Shown: piece by piece, positions 48,601 through 59,679 of the stretch | Numbering within the stretch: the stretch's first letter is position 1 | How the letters are laid out: each line of letters starts with the position of its first letter | Source: Icerya purchasi | Taxonomy: Eukaryota; Arthropoda; Insecta; Hemiptera; Monophlebidae | Length of the DNA stretch: 64,000 nt | Direction of reading: 5' to 3' | Assembly: GCA_039619475.1 (NCBI GenBank) | Contig: CM077115.1 | Location: 534,906,315 to 534,970,314, forward strand | Notes under the pieces: model-generated | Told to the model about the DNA's origin: nothing | What the model saw: only the letters and a program-made list of their open reading frames with translations | Database searches by the model: none | Position numbers and translations under genes: made by a program

Positions 48601-49072
48601 GTCTGTGGGTTCTCGACACTCTTATCATCGTTTATTATTATATAAAATTAAAACATTATTTAAGAATCCACTTTACTAACTCTAAAAAACGATTCTTTTT
48701 TTTTTTTTTGCATTTTTTGATCATAAATGTTTTTAAAAATGTTCTCTGAAAAATCTAGAACAATCCGAACATTCTAATTATACTTTTTTATACCTTAAAC
48801 ATTAATACTTGAGCGCGCTCCACTACATCGACTGCAGCTAATACCTGAGGACTGTGTTTACTCGAATATCTCCTGTTATAAGTTATATCTTATATCTGTT
48901 TAGCCTGAAATGTATAAGTCTATATTGAAATGAATTTAAGAGGTGGTGGTTCGTCTCTCTCTTGCCTCGCCACCTGTGATGAATTTTCTTGATACGAATT
49001 TAAGGGAAAAGGCGTTCTAGAGCTTCCGACTCCGTCTTTTTCCTTCTTTCAGCCCACGTAAAATTGAAGGGG
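45683..49072. other. Non-coding, nothing firmly recognised
   Basis: AT-rich. A small ATG frame after an acceptor-like site at 46591 (MESHEEYRYCESTPDCN...) has 27 codons and is not called. Between about 48152 and 48400 the words GATTTCAATTCCATCA and TGGTGGAATTGAAATCAG form a weak inverted pair, possibly an old MITE. Confidence 0.35.
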
Positions 49073-50494
49073 AAAACATTTTTTTGAAAAAAGATAACAG
49101 GTGCCGAGACGGGAAAACTTATAAAATGTTACTTGACACTTTTTCTTGTGAGAAAATTCGAGTGTGTTCTGCACGTTTCAAAATGTCAATATTTAAGCGT
49201 GCTGGTAGACAGCTTCGTATATCTCGGATCTCTGATAGAAAGTAATGGTAGCTCAGAAGAGGAAGTGAAACGTCGTATACAAACTGCCCGTAGCGCTATG
49301 TCCAGACTGAGTAAGATATGGAAAGATGGTTCTGTAACGAAAAATACAAAAGTGAAGTTGGTCAACACACTGATTTTCTCGATCTTACTGTACGCAGCAG
49401 AAACTTGGACACTGAAAAAGGCAACCCTAAGACGAGTAGATAGTTTCCAGATGTGGTGTTGGCGAAGGGTTCTTAAAATACCCTGGACGGCAAAATAATA
49501 CATCTGTAATGGAAGAAATCGGGACTGCGCAACGATTATCCAGTATTGTACTCAGCCGTAAGATGACATTTTTTGGACACCTTATGCGCAGAGAAAATGG
49601 AATGGAGCGCTGGCTGATACAGGCGAAAGTGGAAGGCAAGAGATCCAGAGGTCGACCACCAGCGCGATGGACCAATGCGATACAGGATGTAACGGGTCTG
49701 AGCTTACAGATGTCCTGTTTCAAAGCAGAGAATCGCGAGCAATGGCGAAAAAAATAATTAAATCGGCGTTGCCATGATCACGACACCCCTCTGGGGTTTT
49801 CGACCAAATGATGATGAGTGGGGCAAAAAAAAAATGACCCAGAAGAGAAAAGCTGCAAAGAATTCGGTGAAAAAAACTTCAAAGAAAACACCGAAAAAAG
49901 GAAAAAGTGCTCCGACCAAAGTTGTAAGGAAGAAAGTCGTAATAAGAAAAGTTAAAACTGCTGATTTGATTATCAAACTCGTGAAAGAGTCATCACTAAA
50001 TTACGGATTGGCTGTCCAAAGAAACAAAAATTCAGTTAAAAATAGGCATAAAGATGTGTGAGCTGGGTATTACCACAAGATTTCTCCGGACTCAAATACA
50101 CAGCATATGTACTATCCCCGATTAGTTGGTGTAAGTTTTGTAAAGCTGAGAGGCAAGTAACATTCTCGAAAGATTATGAACATTGCTCAAAACGTTCAAA
50201 AAGTTTTAAAAAACCGATACACGAAGACTTAAGTAAGGAATAAAATTACTCCAAAGGTGCATCGGAGAAAACACTCAAAACAATGATGAAAGTTTTAATA
50301 AAGCTATTTAGAGTAGTATTTTGTGACAAAGAAATTGTTGAAATTGCTTGTCTTACTGCAGCCTGCATTTTTAGTGAAGATTTTTATCCAGTTTTAAAGA
50401 TTACAGAGGTAATGGACGTCGAAATCGGTGAAGACGCTCTTCAGTTTGCTGATGCGCGTTCCAAAATAACTTTTAATCGAGTATTACAAAATTA
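49073..50494 (+). pseudogene. Mutator-like transposase pseudogene (arthropod type), split by a LINE
   Basis: Broken plus-strand frames keep the block order of arthropod Mutator-like transposases. Left of the LINE: CRDGKTYKMLLDTF (GDGDSK-x-Y block) and VRKFECVLHVSK (usual ECVGHVQKR). Right of the LINE: MTQKRKAAKNSVKK, then SSLNYGLAVQRNKNS (YGLAIRxN), YYHKISPDSNTQHM, SWCKFCKAE, KPIHEDLSKE, LLQRCIGENTQNNDESFN (LLxRCxxGxTQNxNES) and CLTAACIFSEDFYPVLKI near the end. At least four frame changes and a stop in place of a conserved Trp show it is dead. I know the family from general exposure; an HMM search for the Pfam Mutator-like transposase domain would settle it. Terminal inverted repeats were not found. 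Confidence 0.7.
49186..49830 (+). mobile_element. 5'-truncated RTE-like LINE inserted in the Mutator-like pseudogene
   Basis: The frame opens with VDSFVYLGSLIESNGSSEEE and VKRRIQTARSAMSRLSKIWK, then ILLYAAETWTL and MWCWRRVLKIPWTAK; after a one-base insertion at about 49496 it continues SVMEEIGTAQRLSS, KMTFFGHLMRREN and GKRSRGRPPARW to a stop at 49755-49757. This is the C-terminal tail of an RTE-like endonuclease-reverse transcriptase. A short 3' UTR (CATGATCACGACACCCCTCT, ATGATGATGAGTGGGG) and a short A-run follow. The word AAAATG occurs on both sides (49180-49185, 49831-49836), a possible target duplication. Only one clear frameshift, so it is younger than the pseudogene around it. Confidence 0.8.
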
Positions 50495-53119
50495 ACTAGA
50501 GAAAAAATGAAGATGATTTAAATTAGAAGAATACGAAAGGTAGTCTATATAAATAAATGGCAAAATGTATGTATGCTACAATTTTTGTGTACAGAACTAC
50601 ATTGCGAGTGTAAAACGTAGAAATTGGAAATTTAATACATAAATTCTTAATATATGCCAAAGATTAACAAACGGACATTTTTTAAAACTTTAATTTAGCT
50701 ATTTAAAATTAATTTTAAAGTTTTCTATCATTCGAAATACTGGTCACACTGAATGGAAAGTACAGAAATTCGCAAATTTTAAATTATTAATTAACACTTT
50801 TAGTTTTAAAATTTAAGTTCTTAACATATACAATACATTAATATATCATCAAAATTAAAATTATATTAAAATTAAATTAAAATTAAACAAAATCCTTAAA
50901 GGTAGGAATAAGTTAACAACACTGTAAATGTGTTTAAATAGGAACTATTTATTCCACATGTTTACAATTTCAATTTAAAGAATTTTTTAAGTTTTATATG
51001 AAATTTGCTTTATGATTTTGTGTTATTACAAAATGATGAAATAACTTCGTACTTACAGAATTGTCAAACAAGTTTGCCTTGCTTTGTTACTTTTAATATC
51101 AGTTAGTAAACGATTCCCATACGAATTTTATGCGAAGCATGGTAATTAATTACAGAGAAAAACTAAAATTTGCGTAATTAAAATACTAAGTATTGTTTAA
51201 AATTTGGAATGTAGAGCATATTGTTTTTTGCATTATCTAAATTATATAGTGCATATAAGATTGATTTATAATACGTTTACATTGAAGTTCGTGTTTTATG
51301 GCGCAAAAGTAAATGTATATTTTACAATACTAATTCATATTAATACATTAAAATCATTTTAATGCGTAATAGAAAATAGAAATAACTAAAAATTCATTTG
51401 TTAAAAGTATGGTTTAGTCAGTTATTGTTTTCAGTCAAAAGTTACAGTTTTATTTTACTTTCTTCGTTTAACGAACATATTTACCTGTAATTTTTATTGG
51501 TTTTAATTTTAATTAACGCGGTAAATGCAGCACTATTGCTAATTTAATATAAAATTATGAAATTTGGAAAAACAAGTTCTTTCCATTTAAAAGTTTGTAC
51601 GCTGAAATTATTTTTTCCGAATTCAGTATTTTAGTATTTACTATCTACTGGACTACTGGTAAAAGGAAGTACACATTTTATTACTGCAAAAATATATTAA
51701 AAATTAAGGGTAAGCTCAATACTGTATTTTTTTTTTTTTAGTATCAGTAAATGAGGTTTTTAGATTGCACTATATTTTCCACGTATTTTTATCGCAAGCT
51801 GGCTATAATTTGTATGTTATTATCTCTGCTGAAAGAAAAAAAAAAAAAAAAAACTCTATATGAAAAAAGAAAGAAACGTAACACTACAATTAGCGCTTTT
51901 ATAATTCTTTAGCAACGGATGGCATGTTTGTCATAGCTCAATTTATGTGTATTTGTTTTCTAACAACAAACCTACTCACGATTTATATTTCATATCTGTA
52001 TGTAAAAAAAAAAAATTGTGTGCAATCAGGAGTAGATTAATTTAAATTGTGTATAGTATCTTCATAAATCTTTAATAATGTATGATTTTTTCACAGTAAT
52101 ATATTCTGCACATTTTTTTTTTTTTTTTTTTTCATGTTAATTTGTAAAATTTGCATTGCGACTTGGAAAATTTTTTAATTTCCATTATAACTATACCACC
52201 AAAAAGAACATTGTAGCAGTAAATTATTCATTTTTACTCCGTAGGGAAAGACATTAAATATTGCGTACCCAGAAAAGATTTATAAGGATAATATTTGTAA
52301 AAACTATCAAGCATTACTTTGCTGAATTATAATATATATCGTATAGGCTTTTCTTATCTAACCAATTTGATTGGTATAAAGCAGGGGCGTCAATGATGAC
52401 ATGATTGAGCGGAGATAAGTAATAAGCCATAAAAACAGAACATTTATTTACATTTTTATACATATATGAAATTTGGTTAAACAATACTGATGCAAAATTT
52501 GTAAGCCACGCATGAATCATCTAACTTTTTCAATATAAACAAATACTTTCACCAGCATTCGGTGACCTTTATAATTCAGCATAAGTCAATGAATGGGTAC
52601 TCAATTCAATAAAACACAAAAAAAAAAAAAAACATTTTAAGTTGCATGCGCGAAATTTACGGTTTTGAGAAAACACGTCTAAAGTTTTCGTAATACTCGC
52701 TCTGGCCGCTAGATCATTTTTAATTTTTCTTTAAAAATAACATAAAAACTCTCGTAGTTTTCTAATTTTTCGTTTCCATATTCGTAAAATAATTTTTGAA
52801 TAATTTAAGTGAAAAAAAATCGATTTACGGGAGGTTTCTCCCTTTAGAGAAACACAAATGCGTATACAGTAAAATTAAAATTATTATCTTTCTGAATTAT
52901 TTTTTATTTATTTATCATTATTTAACGGCGCTCGCCAACTTGGTAATTTGTGTCAACACAGGAAGCTACAGATTGTTATAAATATTACATAATTTCAGGA
53001 AGTTTAGTAAGATGTTAATATTATTCGCATTATCGGCTAATGGAACGTTTAAATTATTGCTACTGCGTAATAGGGATCCGTCTTTATTTCTGATATTTCC
53101 GACGATCACTTAATAATAC
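50495..53119. other. Very AT-rich non-coding stretch
   Basis: Among the most AT-rich parts of the window, with A/T-runs at 51836-51852, 52110-52132 and 52617-52632. No gene seen. Confidence 0.5.
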
Positions 53120-54010
53120 GTGGTGTACCGACAGTTGACTCTGACATTCTGAGCAGAGGTTCTTCGGTGTTTTAGAAAGTTATGCGTCAATCTGGCGTGT
53201 CCAATTCTTAAGCAAGCTATATTATCCTCTGTATCGACGTTTGTCAGTTTGACAGTAGCGGTTTAACGGGATATAGTTTAGTTCTACAAAAACGTGTTCC
53301 CATTCTGCTTGCCAGCGATATTTTACTGTGTAGATCAGCGTTGATGTGTTTTAAAGGCGGTATTATTAAAGTTTGTTGATGGTATATTTCCATGTGTGAT
53401 GATGTCGGGTAGCATGATGTTTAATTCGGCGCATAGTATTTTGTAGTGATGGGTTTTACAGTTCTTTTTGCGGATCAGTTCACTATAAGAGAACTGATTC
53501 AAAGATCCGGTTCCCGAAAGAACTGATTGTTTTCGAAAATCTTTTAGATCTACATGTAAACAAATCTTACCATATTACTACAATCGTTTTTATTTTGTCT
53601 GTCCGGACTATTCGCTCCGGCTCATTCTGTTCATTCGCGTTTCACCCGAAACAGTTCATACAGAACCAGTTCTTTTAAGTTTTGTAAAGCAGTTCTTTTT
53701 CATGAATCAGTTCTTTCAATCAGTTCGTTCACGAACTACACATCACTAGTATTTTGCTTCTTACGCCTAGCAGTCGCGGTATCGCGGGTTTTGACTTATA
53801 TGATTCTAGGAAGACAGGGTCAGTTGTTGTTGTTTTTTTTTTGTATGTTGTCTTGCGCGGGCAGAGCGATAGCTTGAGTAAGTATTTTAACGTTAGGAAG
53901 TTCCGGCGGTCTGAGGGTTTGAGTAGGTCAGTTTCCACGAGTAAGCTAGGTATCGGGCTGGATCTAAGGTTTCCTAAGATGAGCGAGCCGCATTGCTGTG
54001 TTTTGCACGG
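53120..54010 (-). mobile_element. Decayed LINE (RT tail and RNase H region), split by a hAT MITE
   Basis: On the minus strand, right of the MITE: SPIPSLLVETDLLKPSDRRN and FLTLKYLLKLSL, which match the block after the RT thumb (SP-x-x-SL-x-x-EA ... P-x-x-x-RR-x-x-L). Left of the MITE: SDIITHGNIPSTN-like sequence and EDNIACLRIGHARLTHNFLK (the RLRIGHT-x-LTH motif after RNase H). Between them the reading is broken by frameshifts. The family has an RNase H domain and is I/Jockey-like. Confidence 0.7.
53444..53748. mobile_element. hAT-type MITE with perfect 8-bp target duplication
   Basis: The 305-bp element begins TAGTGATG and ends CATCACTA. GTATTTTG lies directly outside both ends (53436-53443 and 53749-53756), an exact 8-bp target site duplication as made by hAT transposases. 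Inside are many copies of GAACTGATT / AGTTCTTT in both orientations, likely subterminal transposase-binding repeats. No coding capacity. Confidence 0.92.
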
Positions 54011-56879
54011 TTATGTATTACTTTTCGTCACAACATTTAAATGTCATTGTCCCAAAAAAATATTAATACAAATGAACAAAAAAAACCGCCATTAAAAATT
54101 AGCGCTGCTATATAATTTTGTATTTTGGGAAGGGAACATTAATACGCAAAAAGAAATTCTAAACGGAACTAATTATGAACTATATTTCCAAAAAAAAAAA
54201 CAAAAAAACGATAACTTAATAAATGATATAAAATACGTACAACTGATAGTATTTAATTCATGTATCAAAATAAGAAATTTTATATACCAGTGAAATATAA
54301 TAAAAATTTTGCTCCTAGTTTACTTAGTTTTTTTTCAGTAATTTTGAAATACAAACGTTACATTTTTTACATTTTATTTGATAGTTTAGTTTTTAATCTG
54401 TGATTTCCACTTGAACCGTATTGAGTATATACCTATGAATCATACCCCACAACAGAATGAGACTTTTTTTTTTTTTTTTTTTTTTCCCCCGATGAACTTG
54501 CATAGTTTTGCATTCTTTAATCAACATCAAAATAAAACTAATATTGAGAAGTGTTCTATACAGTGCGCATCGGGACACATGCTATATTTTTTATCAAATG
54601 GAATGTGATTTTTAGGTGTAGAATTGTTGACCTTTGATGTTAGTTCGATGAAGCTGAGTAAGTATATCTTGCAAAATGACGGGGATGGGTGAAGAATATT
54701 GTCATGTTGCTTATCGGCCGATTAGCTGAGAAACCGGGATTAAGCCGGGAATTTTTTCGTAAAACCGGGAAAAAAATTTCCGAACGATAGTAATGATAAA
54801 AAAAAAGTTGAAGTGAAAAATTAATGCATTTTTTAATTTATTTTACTCAATAATAAATTACGAAGTTCTTTTTTATTTGCATAAAATATGCTGCAGCGGT
54901 TAAACATTAACCAATAGTAGTAAAAATAATTTAGTTCTTTTTTTCTATATCGCCAGGTCTACACACTTTCATGATGAGAGTAATATTTATATTTAGTGTG
55001 CTCCCCAGTACGTTTTAGTTACAGTTTTAACGAAATGCATAAACATTTTCTTATTACACATTTCAGTTTATTAGGAGGGTTAAACCTCCTCAATAAAACT
55101 TTTGGGAGGGAGCTTGAACTCCGTAAATCCCTTGAAGTCGCGCCTGTGTAATTACAAAGACGTTAAATAAACTTAATGAGTTGGAACTATTTAAATAGCG
55201 AAAAAGTAAATCAGCCTGTTCTAAAGTTCATTATTAACTCTTTTTGTTGTAATAATAAAGTAAGTAAGCGTATGTTGCCTGAGTTAGTGCCGTTAAAATA
55301 ACGGTAAAATATTTAAAATGTGTGAATGAAACAACTTCAAAAAATCAAAAAAATTTTATTTGTAATTTTTTTGTTTCTGTTGATATCTTATTTGCTTTCG
55401 CTTCAATAATTTGTTGAGTGTGTTTTTATATTTGCACAAGCGGAAGAACGTTTGTGTAAGCTCTTCTTGTATAATTAATAGTAACCAGGAAATCGAGAGG
55501 ATTTGCATCGGGAATTTAAAAATTATATTTCAGTGTCCACCATGATTAAAATTAGAAGCTCTCTGAAGATAACTGTTATACATTTTATTGTCGTACCATT
55601 TCGATGCTGTTACAACTTTTATCTGTTTTAACTTTAAAATTGACCATTTTAGGGGCTTATCTCTTTTTAACTGGTTCGGTCAGCCCACTTATTATTTTTT
55701 TTTTAAATAGTTGCTAGCATATTTTGTATTATAATAACCTATGGAGTTCCGGTGCCCAGACAAAATTCTTCTACGAACCTAACGGGGCAGCCTCCGCTAA
55801 AGCCTAAAGAGCTATTTTTTACAAATTTCGAAATGGCCGATTTATTTTGCTTTTTTTTCGAAATCGGTTGGAATTAATCGTTAAGAGTAGCACACAGTTT
55901 ATTATCGTGATTAACAAAATAATACTAAAAATATTCGAAAAACGTACATACTCAGCGTGATTTTAGTAAACAGTAATGGCGGCTCTTAACATTTCGCCGC
56001 CCGGAAAATTTTTAGATAAAAACGGATTAGCGAGAAATAATTAACACCCTGCGAATGAAATAAGCGTCTTGCTGTGGCTGCTGTAAATTTCAACAATTCC
56101 TGCTTTTCTGCCTTTACTGTTAACGTAATTCTGTGATTTTCATTCTTGCCCGATTAAAATATCAGACGTGAAAATATTAAAGAAACATTCTTTTAAAATA
56201 TAACGAAAATTATTTAGAGTGTTTCAACTAAAATGTAAAAACCAATTAAACCAATTCTGCCCCCCCCCCCCCAAAGGTAGAGTGTTTATTGTGTTTTAGC
56301 TCTTCGTCGATAGTGGTAATCTCTTGATAGTCGTGTAAAAAACGCGCCTTTGGATAAACGGTAAACGTACGAAATTCTAAAAAAAAAATCTTGCTTACTA
56401 TAAGCGTTGACCAAAAAAGAAATATGAAATTCAATAGTATCAGTATCGGGGAGCTATCGTTGGTAAACAATGTGATGACCTATTAATTTCAAATGTAATT
56501 ACTATATTTCGACAGTAAATATTGGCTCGTTTAAGGACTTGCATTGGAAAATCTAATGGATACATGTTATTTTACGATTATTTCAGTAACATAAACCGAT
56601 GTAGATGAAATTTGTACACCTATACACACAATACATATCCGTTGTTAATTTTGAACATTTACAGTAGTAACAAAAAATTGAATCAACATAATCGAACGGA
56701 AATAACTGTTTTTAATACGACACCCAATGCTATCGGAAAACCCCGTTCTTTATATTATTTACAACGTTAAAGTTAAAGGAGTCGATAATTCTCGGGTTGG
56801 AATTATTATCAGGGTACAAAAGGGTTAAGAACCGTTTTGAAAAAAGTTAAATAGGACAGTGTACAGATAGAAATGAGAA
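54011..56879. other. Non-coding, nothing firmly recognised
   Basis: Includes T-runs (54465-54484) and a C13 run (56260-56272). CCGGGATTAAGCCGGGAATT and AAACCGGGAAA near 54738-54772 recall dispersed repeat family B. GTTAAACCTCCTC near 55078 is a possible TE fragment. No gene. Confidence 0.4.
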
Positions 56880-57180
56880 AAATCCAAATAGTGTCGGAGG
56901 AAAGGAAAATTTTTCATCAGATAGACTGCAAAAAAGAGAAATTGATGGACAAAAGGAATATGAAAATTAGTTTACAACAGTAAGTGAAATATTAAGCAGA
57001 AAACTGGTTGTGTATGAATTAACAATTAGTAAAGCTGGTATCGTCTATCAAGGTCACACCTGTTCGGGTATAGGAAGAAAACTAAAAAGATCGAGACACA
57101 GAACTAAACCCGGCGGTGTGTGCCAGTTTCACGGGTGAACATTTATTTTACGAGTGTATGACTTTTGGTTCGATAGCCGT
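56880..57180 (+). mobile_element. Possible LINE remnant (R1-like tail)
   Basis: The frame reads VYELTISKAGIVYQGHTCSG then GGVCQFHG; after a one-base shift it continues EHLFYECMTF. The order LT-x-x-x-x-GH-x-x-x ... C-x-x-x-x-EH-x-F-x-EC resembles the C-terminal zinc-knuckle region of R1-like LINEs. Short and broken. Confidence 0.35.
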
Positions 57181-58539
57181 AATGTTGTATTCGCAATATA
57201 ATACAACAAAATACTACTCTCCTAGTAGTGACAACGATGAATGACGCGAGTGGTTCTAATTTTTCCTTCTACGCGTCTGTCCTTGATAGCTCACGCTGAG
57301 TTGGTTGGAAAATAAAGTTAAATTTCGCAATATTTTCCGATGAATTAACATTTGAAGCTTTTTGATTTTGTATCGCGTTGTTCCTTGAAAAAAAAAAAAA
57401 AAAAAAGAGGGAGTCATAAATTCAAATCGAGCATATAATAAATTTTGATGGGTGATATAAAGATTTTTGTTTTTCAAGAAATTTCCGCATCCCGAAAATG
57501 ATAATGTGACATTTTTAACATCCGAAATTGCAAGCGACGATTTCGGAAGAAGATTAAACTTATTCCCATGTAACGTTGCTTTTTTTTTTTTTTTTTAAAT
57601 GTATAAATTACTTTTCCAATTTCAAATAATTCTTAAAATTACAAAACCTTAATTAATACAAAAAGAGCGATTACAAAGTATAAATTCTTGTAGATGTTTG
57701 ACCAATGGTTTATATCTCCTCTACATTACAAAATATTTAAAGAGAAAAAGCTATCAAGTTAGATTATAACGTCATATTCTTTACGCAACATTGCCTTAAT
57801 AAATAACGATTCTTATTCTTTATTATAATTGTGATATTCTTGAATTTCCTTCCTCGTTTTGCCTTTTCACATATTATTTTACTTTAGACTGCGATGAAAT
57901 TCCTTGGCTAAGATCACATTGCATTGACCCCGTTCATCGTGGACTAATTCGTTTATTATTATTTCGAAATGATTTATGACTTCAAAAAAAGACGGAAAAG
58001 AGATTTTACAAATTATTAGTAAATTGTCATTTTTGTAACATACTATCCAGTATTAGCTTGAAAATAACGAAGCATCGAGCAATTGCGCTGTTATAAAAGG
58101 AATCCTTTCCCCCCCGCGGGGGGGGGTTGAATTTAAAGTATTGAAATAGTACATCGCGCACCATGTGTTGTAATATTGTTACTTAATGAATTTACCACGC
58201 GTCTAACAAGAAATTATTATCGCTACATAAAAAAATAGATTTTTTCGAATTAATGGCGTAAAATTTTAAGACCCTAACACAAACACATCTACTTATTCCG
58301 TTCAATTCTAAGCGTTTTTTTTTTTTTTAAGTCTTACTCTATACCGTTTCTATTTTCTATTAATTTTATTGAAAAAATTACCTTTTCGCTACGAATATTT
58401 CACTTTAGTTGCTTCCGAAATTCCGACTGTTCAAGTTAATTTATTCGTTCGATAAGTAGAGCCACACTAAAGTAAAGTAAGTCCAAAATATCCCCTGGAT
58501 AAGGAATCATGGATTGTAAAGTTAAGCTTACCATAATGA
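57181..58539. other. Non-coding, nothing recognised
   Basis: Contains A18 near 57389-57406, T20 near 57580-57597 and a C7GCG9 palindrome at 58109-58126. Confidence 0.45.
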
Positions 58540-58915
58540 AGCCTAATGTATCTAAGGAGAGAATACTGCGGGGCCAGTTCCTTTCTACTTGGGATCCGCC
58601 TTTACATCCCTAGATAATTCTCTGGTATAACCAATTCAATTTCATAAAATAATCGCTAATAGTCACGGGGAAGGAAATGGCAAACATGCATAACATCATA
58701 TGCGCACTAGGTCAGTACACAGCAGACCCACACGGGACTGCACTGGTAGCGCGATAAATCAAACGATTACTAATCAGTTCCGAATGTAGTCTTGCGTGTG
58801 TACACCTGTGTTGCATATAACAATTGCCTAGTACACTATGCCTATGTCTGTACTGCTGAGATGTACAAATAGGTAGTCGCCGACGCTCAGGAATTAAGTA
58901 TGACGCTATAAAGAA
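58540..58915 (+). repeat. Probable LINE 3' UTR fragment
   Basis: Contains TCACGGGGAAGGAAATGGCA and later AGTCGCCGACGCTCAGGAAT, GTATGACGCTATAAAGAAGA. These words and the short AAGAAGAAG end resemble the non-coding 3' region of RTE-like insect LINEs. No coding part is present. Based on recollection of such repeats, not on a second copy here. Confidence 0.4.
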
Positions 58916-59457
58916 GAAGACTATGCTAATATTATTATCGTTCTTTTTTGTATGCGAATCTGAATGGTTAATAAAATAAAACTTTTATACACTGTCGTGT
59001 ATTCTAGTGAGCTAAGTGAACTACGGAAATTTGAAATTTCAGCTACATCATCTTATAATTCGGTTTTCATTTGTTTTTATTTGTTTTTTGTGCTCGGTCA
59101 ACAATAGCTCAAGAACTAGAAAAGGAAAGTGGAATCGTTAACCGGTCGGAGAAAAAAATGAGAAACGTCAGCAGTGATGCGGAAAAGGATATAACGTCAC
59201 TATAAAATGGTGAGGGAAGAACGGAGAGGACAGAGCGAAGAAGAAATAAGTAAAAATTTGAAAATGTGTAAAGGAATAGGATTTGTGCAATAATGCAGTG
59301 ACAAAAAAAAAAAAACCCCGAGAGAAAGGGTATAAACTAAATTGAATTTTTAAGTGTGCAAACTTTTCAGTAATCAACGCAAAATTATTCTTCGCGGCAT
59401 TTTAATTTTATTTTTATTTCTTTTATTAAGATTTTTTCTTTTTGGTTTTTTTAACAG
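58916..59457. other. Likely 5' intron end of the Rogdi-like gene
   Basis: The stretch ends in a strong pyrimidine tract and AACAG (TTTTTCTTTTTGGTTTTTTT before AACAG at 59453-59457), a good 3' splice site. If used, the upstream exon lies outside what I can identify. Confidence 0.4.
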
Positions 59458-59592
59458 ATGGCGTTCAATACGAAGTTATCATCAACATACGATGCTTTTT
59501 GCTACCGCTAGCTGTAAAGAAGAAAATCCGAGAACCTTTTTCCCTCCTTTTCTTTTCCTTCGAAGCGTGTAACGTATCAATCATTTATTAGG
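59458..59592 (+). other. Putative 5' UTR exon of the Rogdi-like gene, with a short upstream ORF
   Basis: The first base after the acceptor begins an ATG frame of 17 codons (MAFNTKLSSTYDAFCYR) ending TAG at 59509-59511. A TAA at 59515-59517 is in frame with the main ORF, and no other ATG lies in that frame before 59593. This supports 59593 as the real start and suggests that translation could be damped by the upstream frame. Confidence 0.4.
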
Positions 59593-59630
59593 ATGACCAC
59601 AGCGATGGAAAAAACATCAACTACAACCAC

Positions 59631-59679
<49 letters not shown>

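Noticed and set aside
49758..49976. Minus-strand 72-codon frame
   Set aside because: It is antisense to the Mutator-like pseudogene and reflects reverse reading of lysine codons as Phe/Leu.
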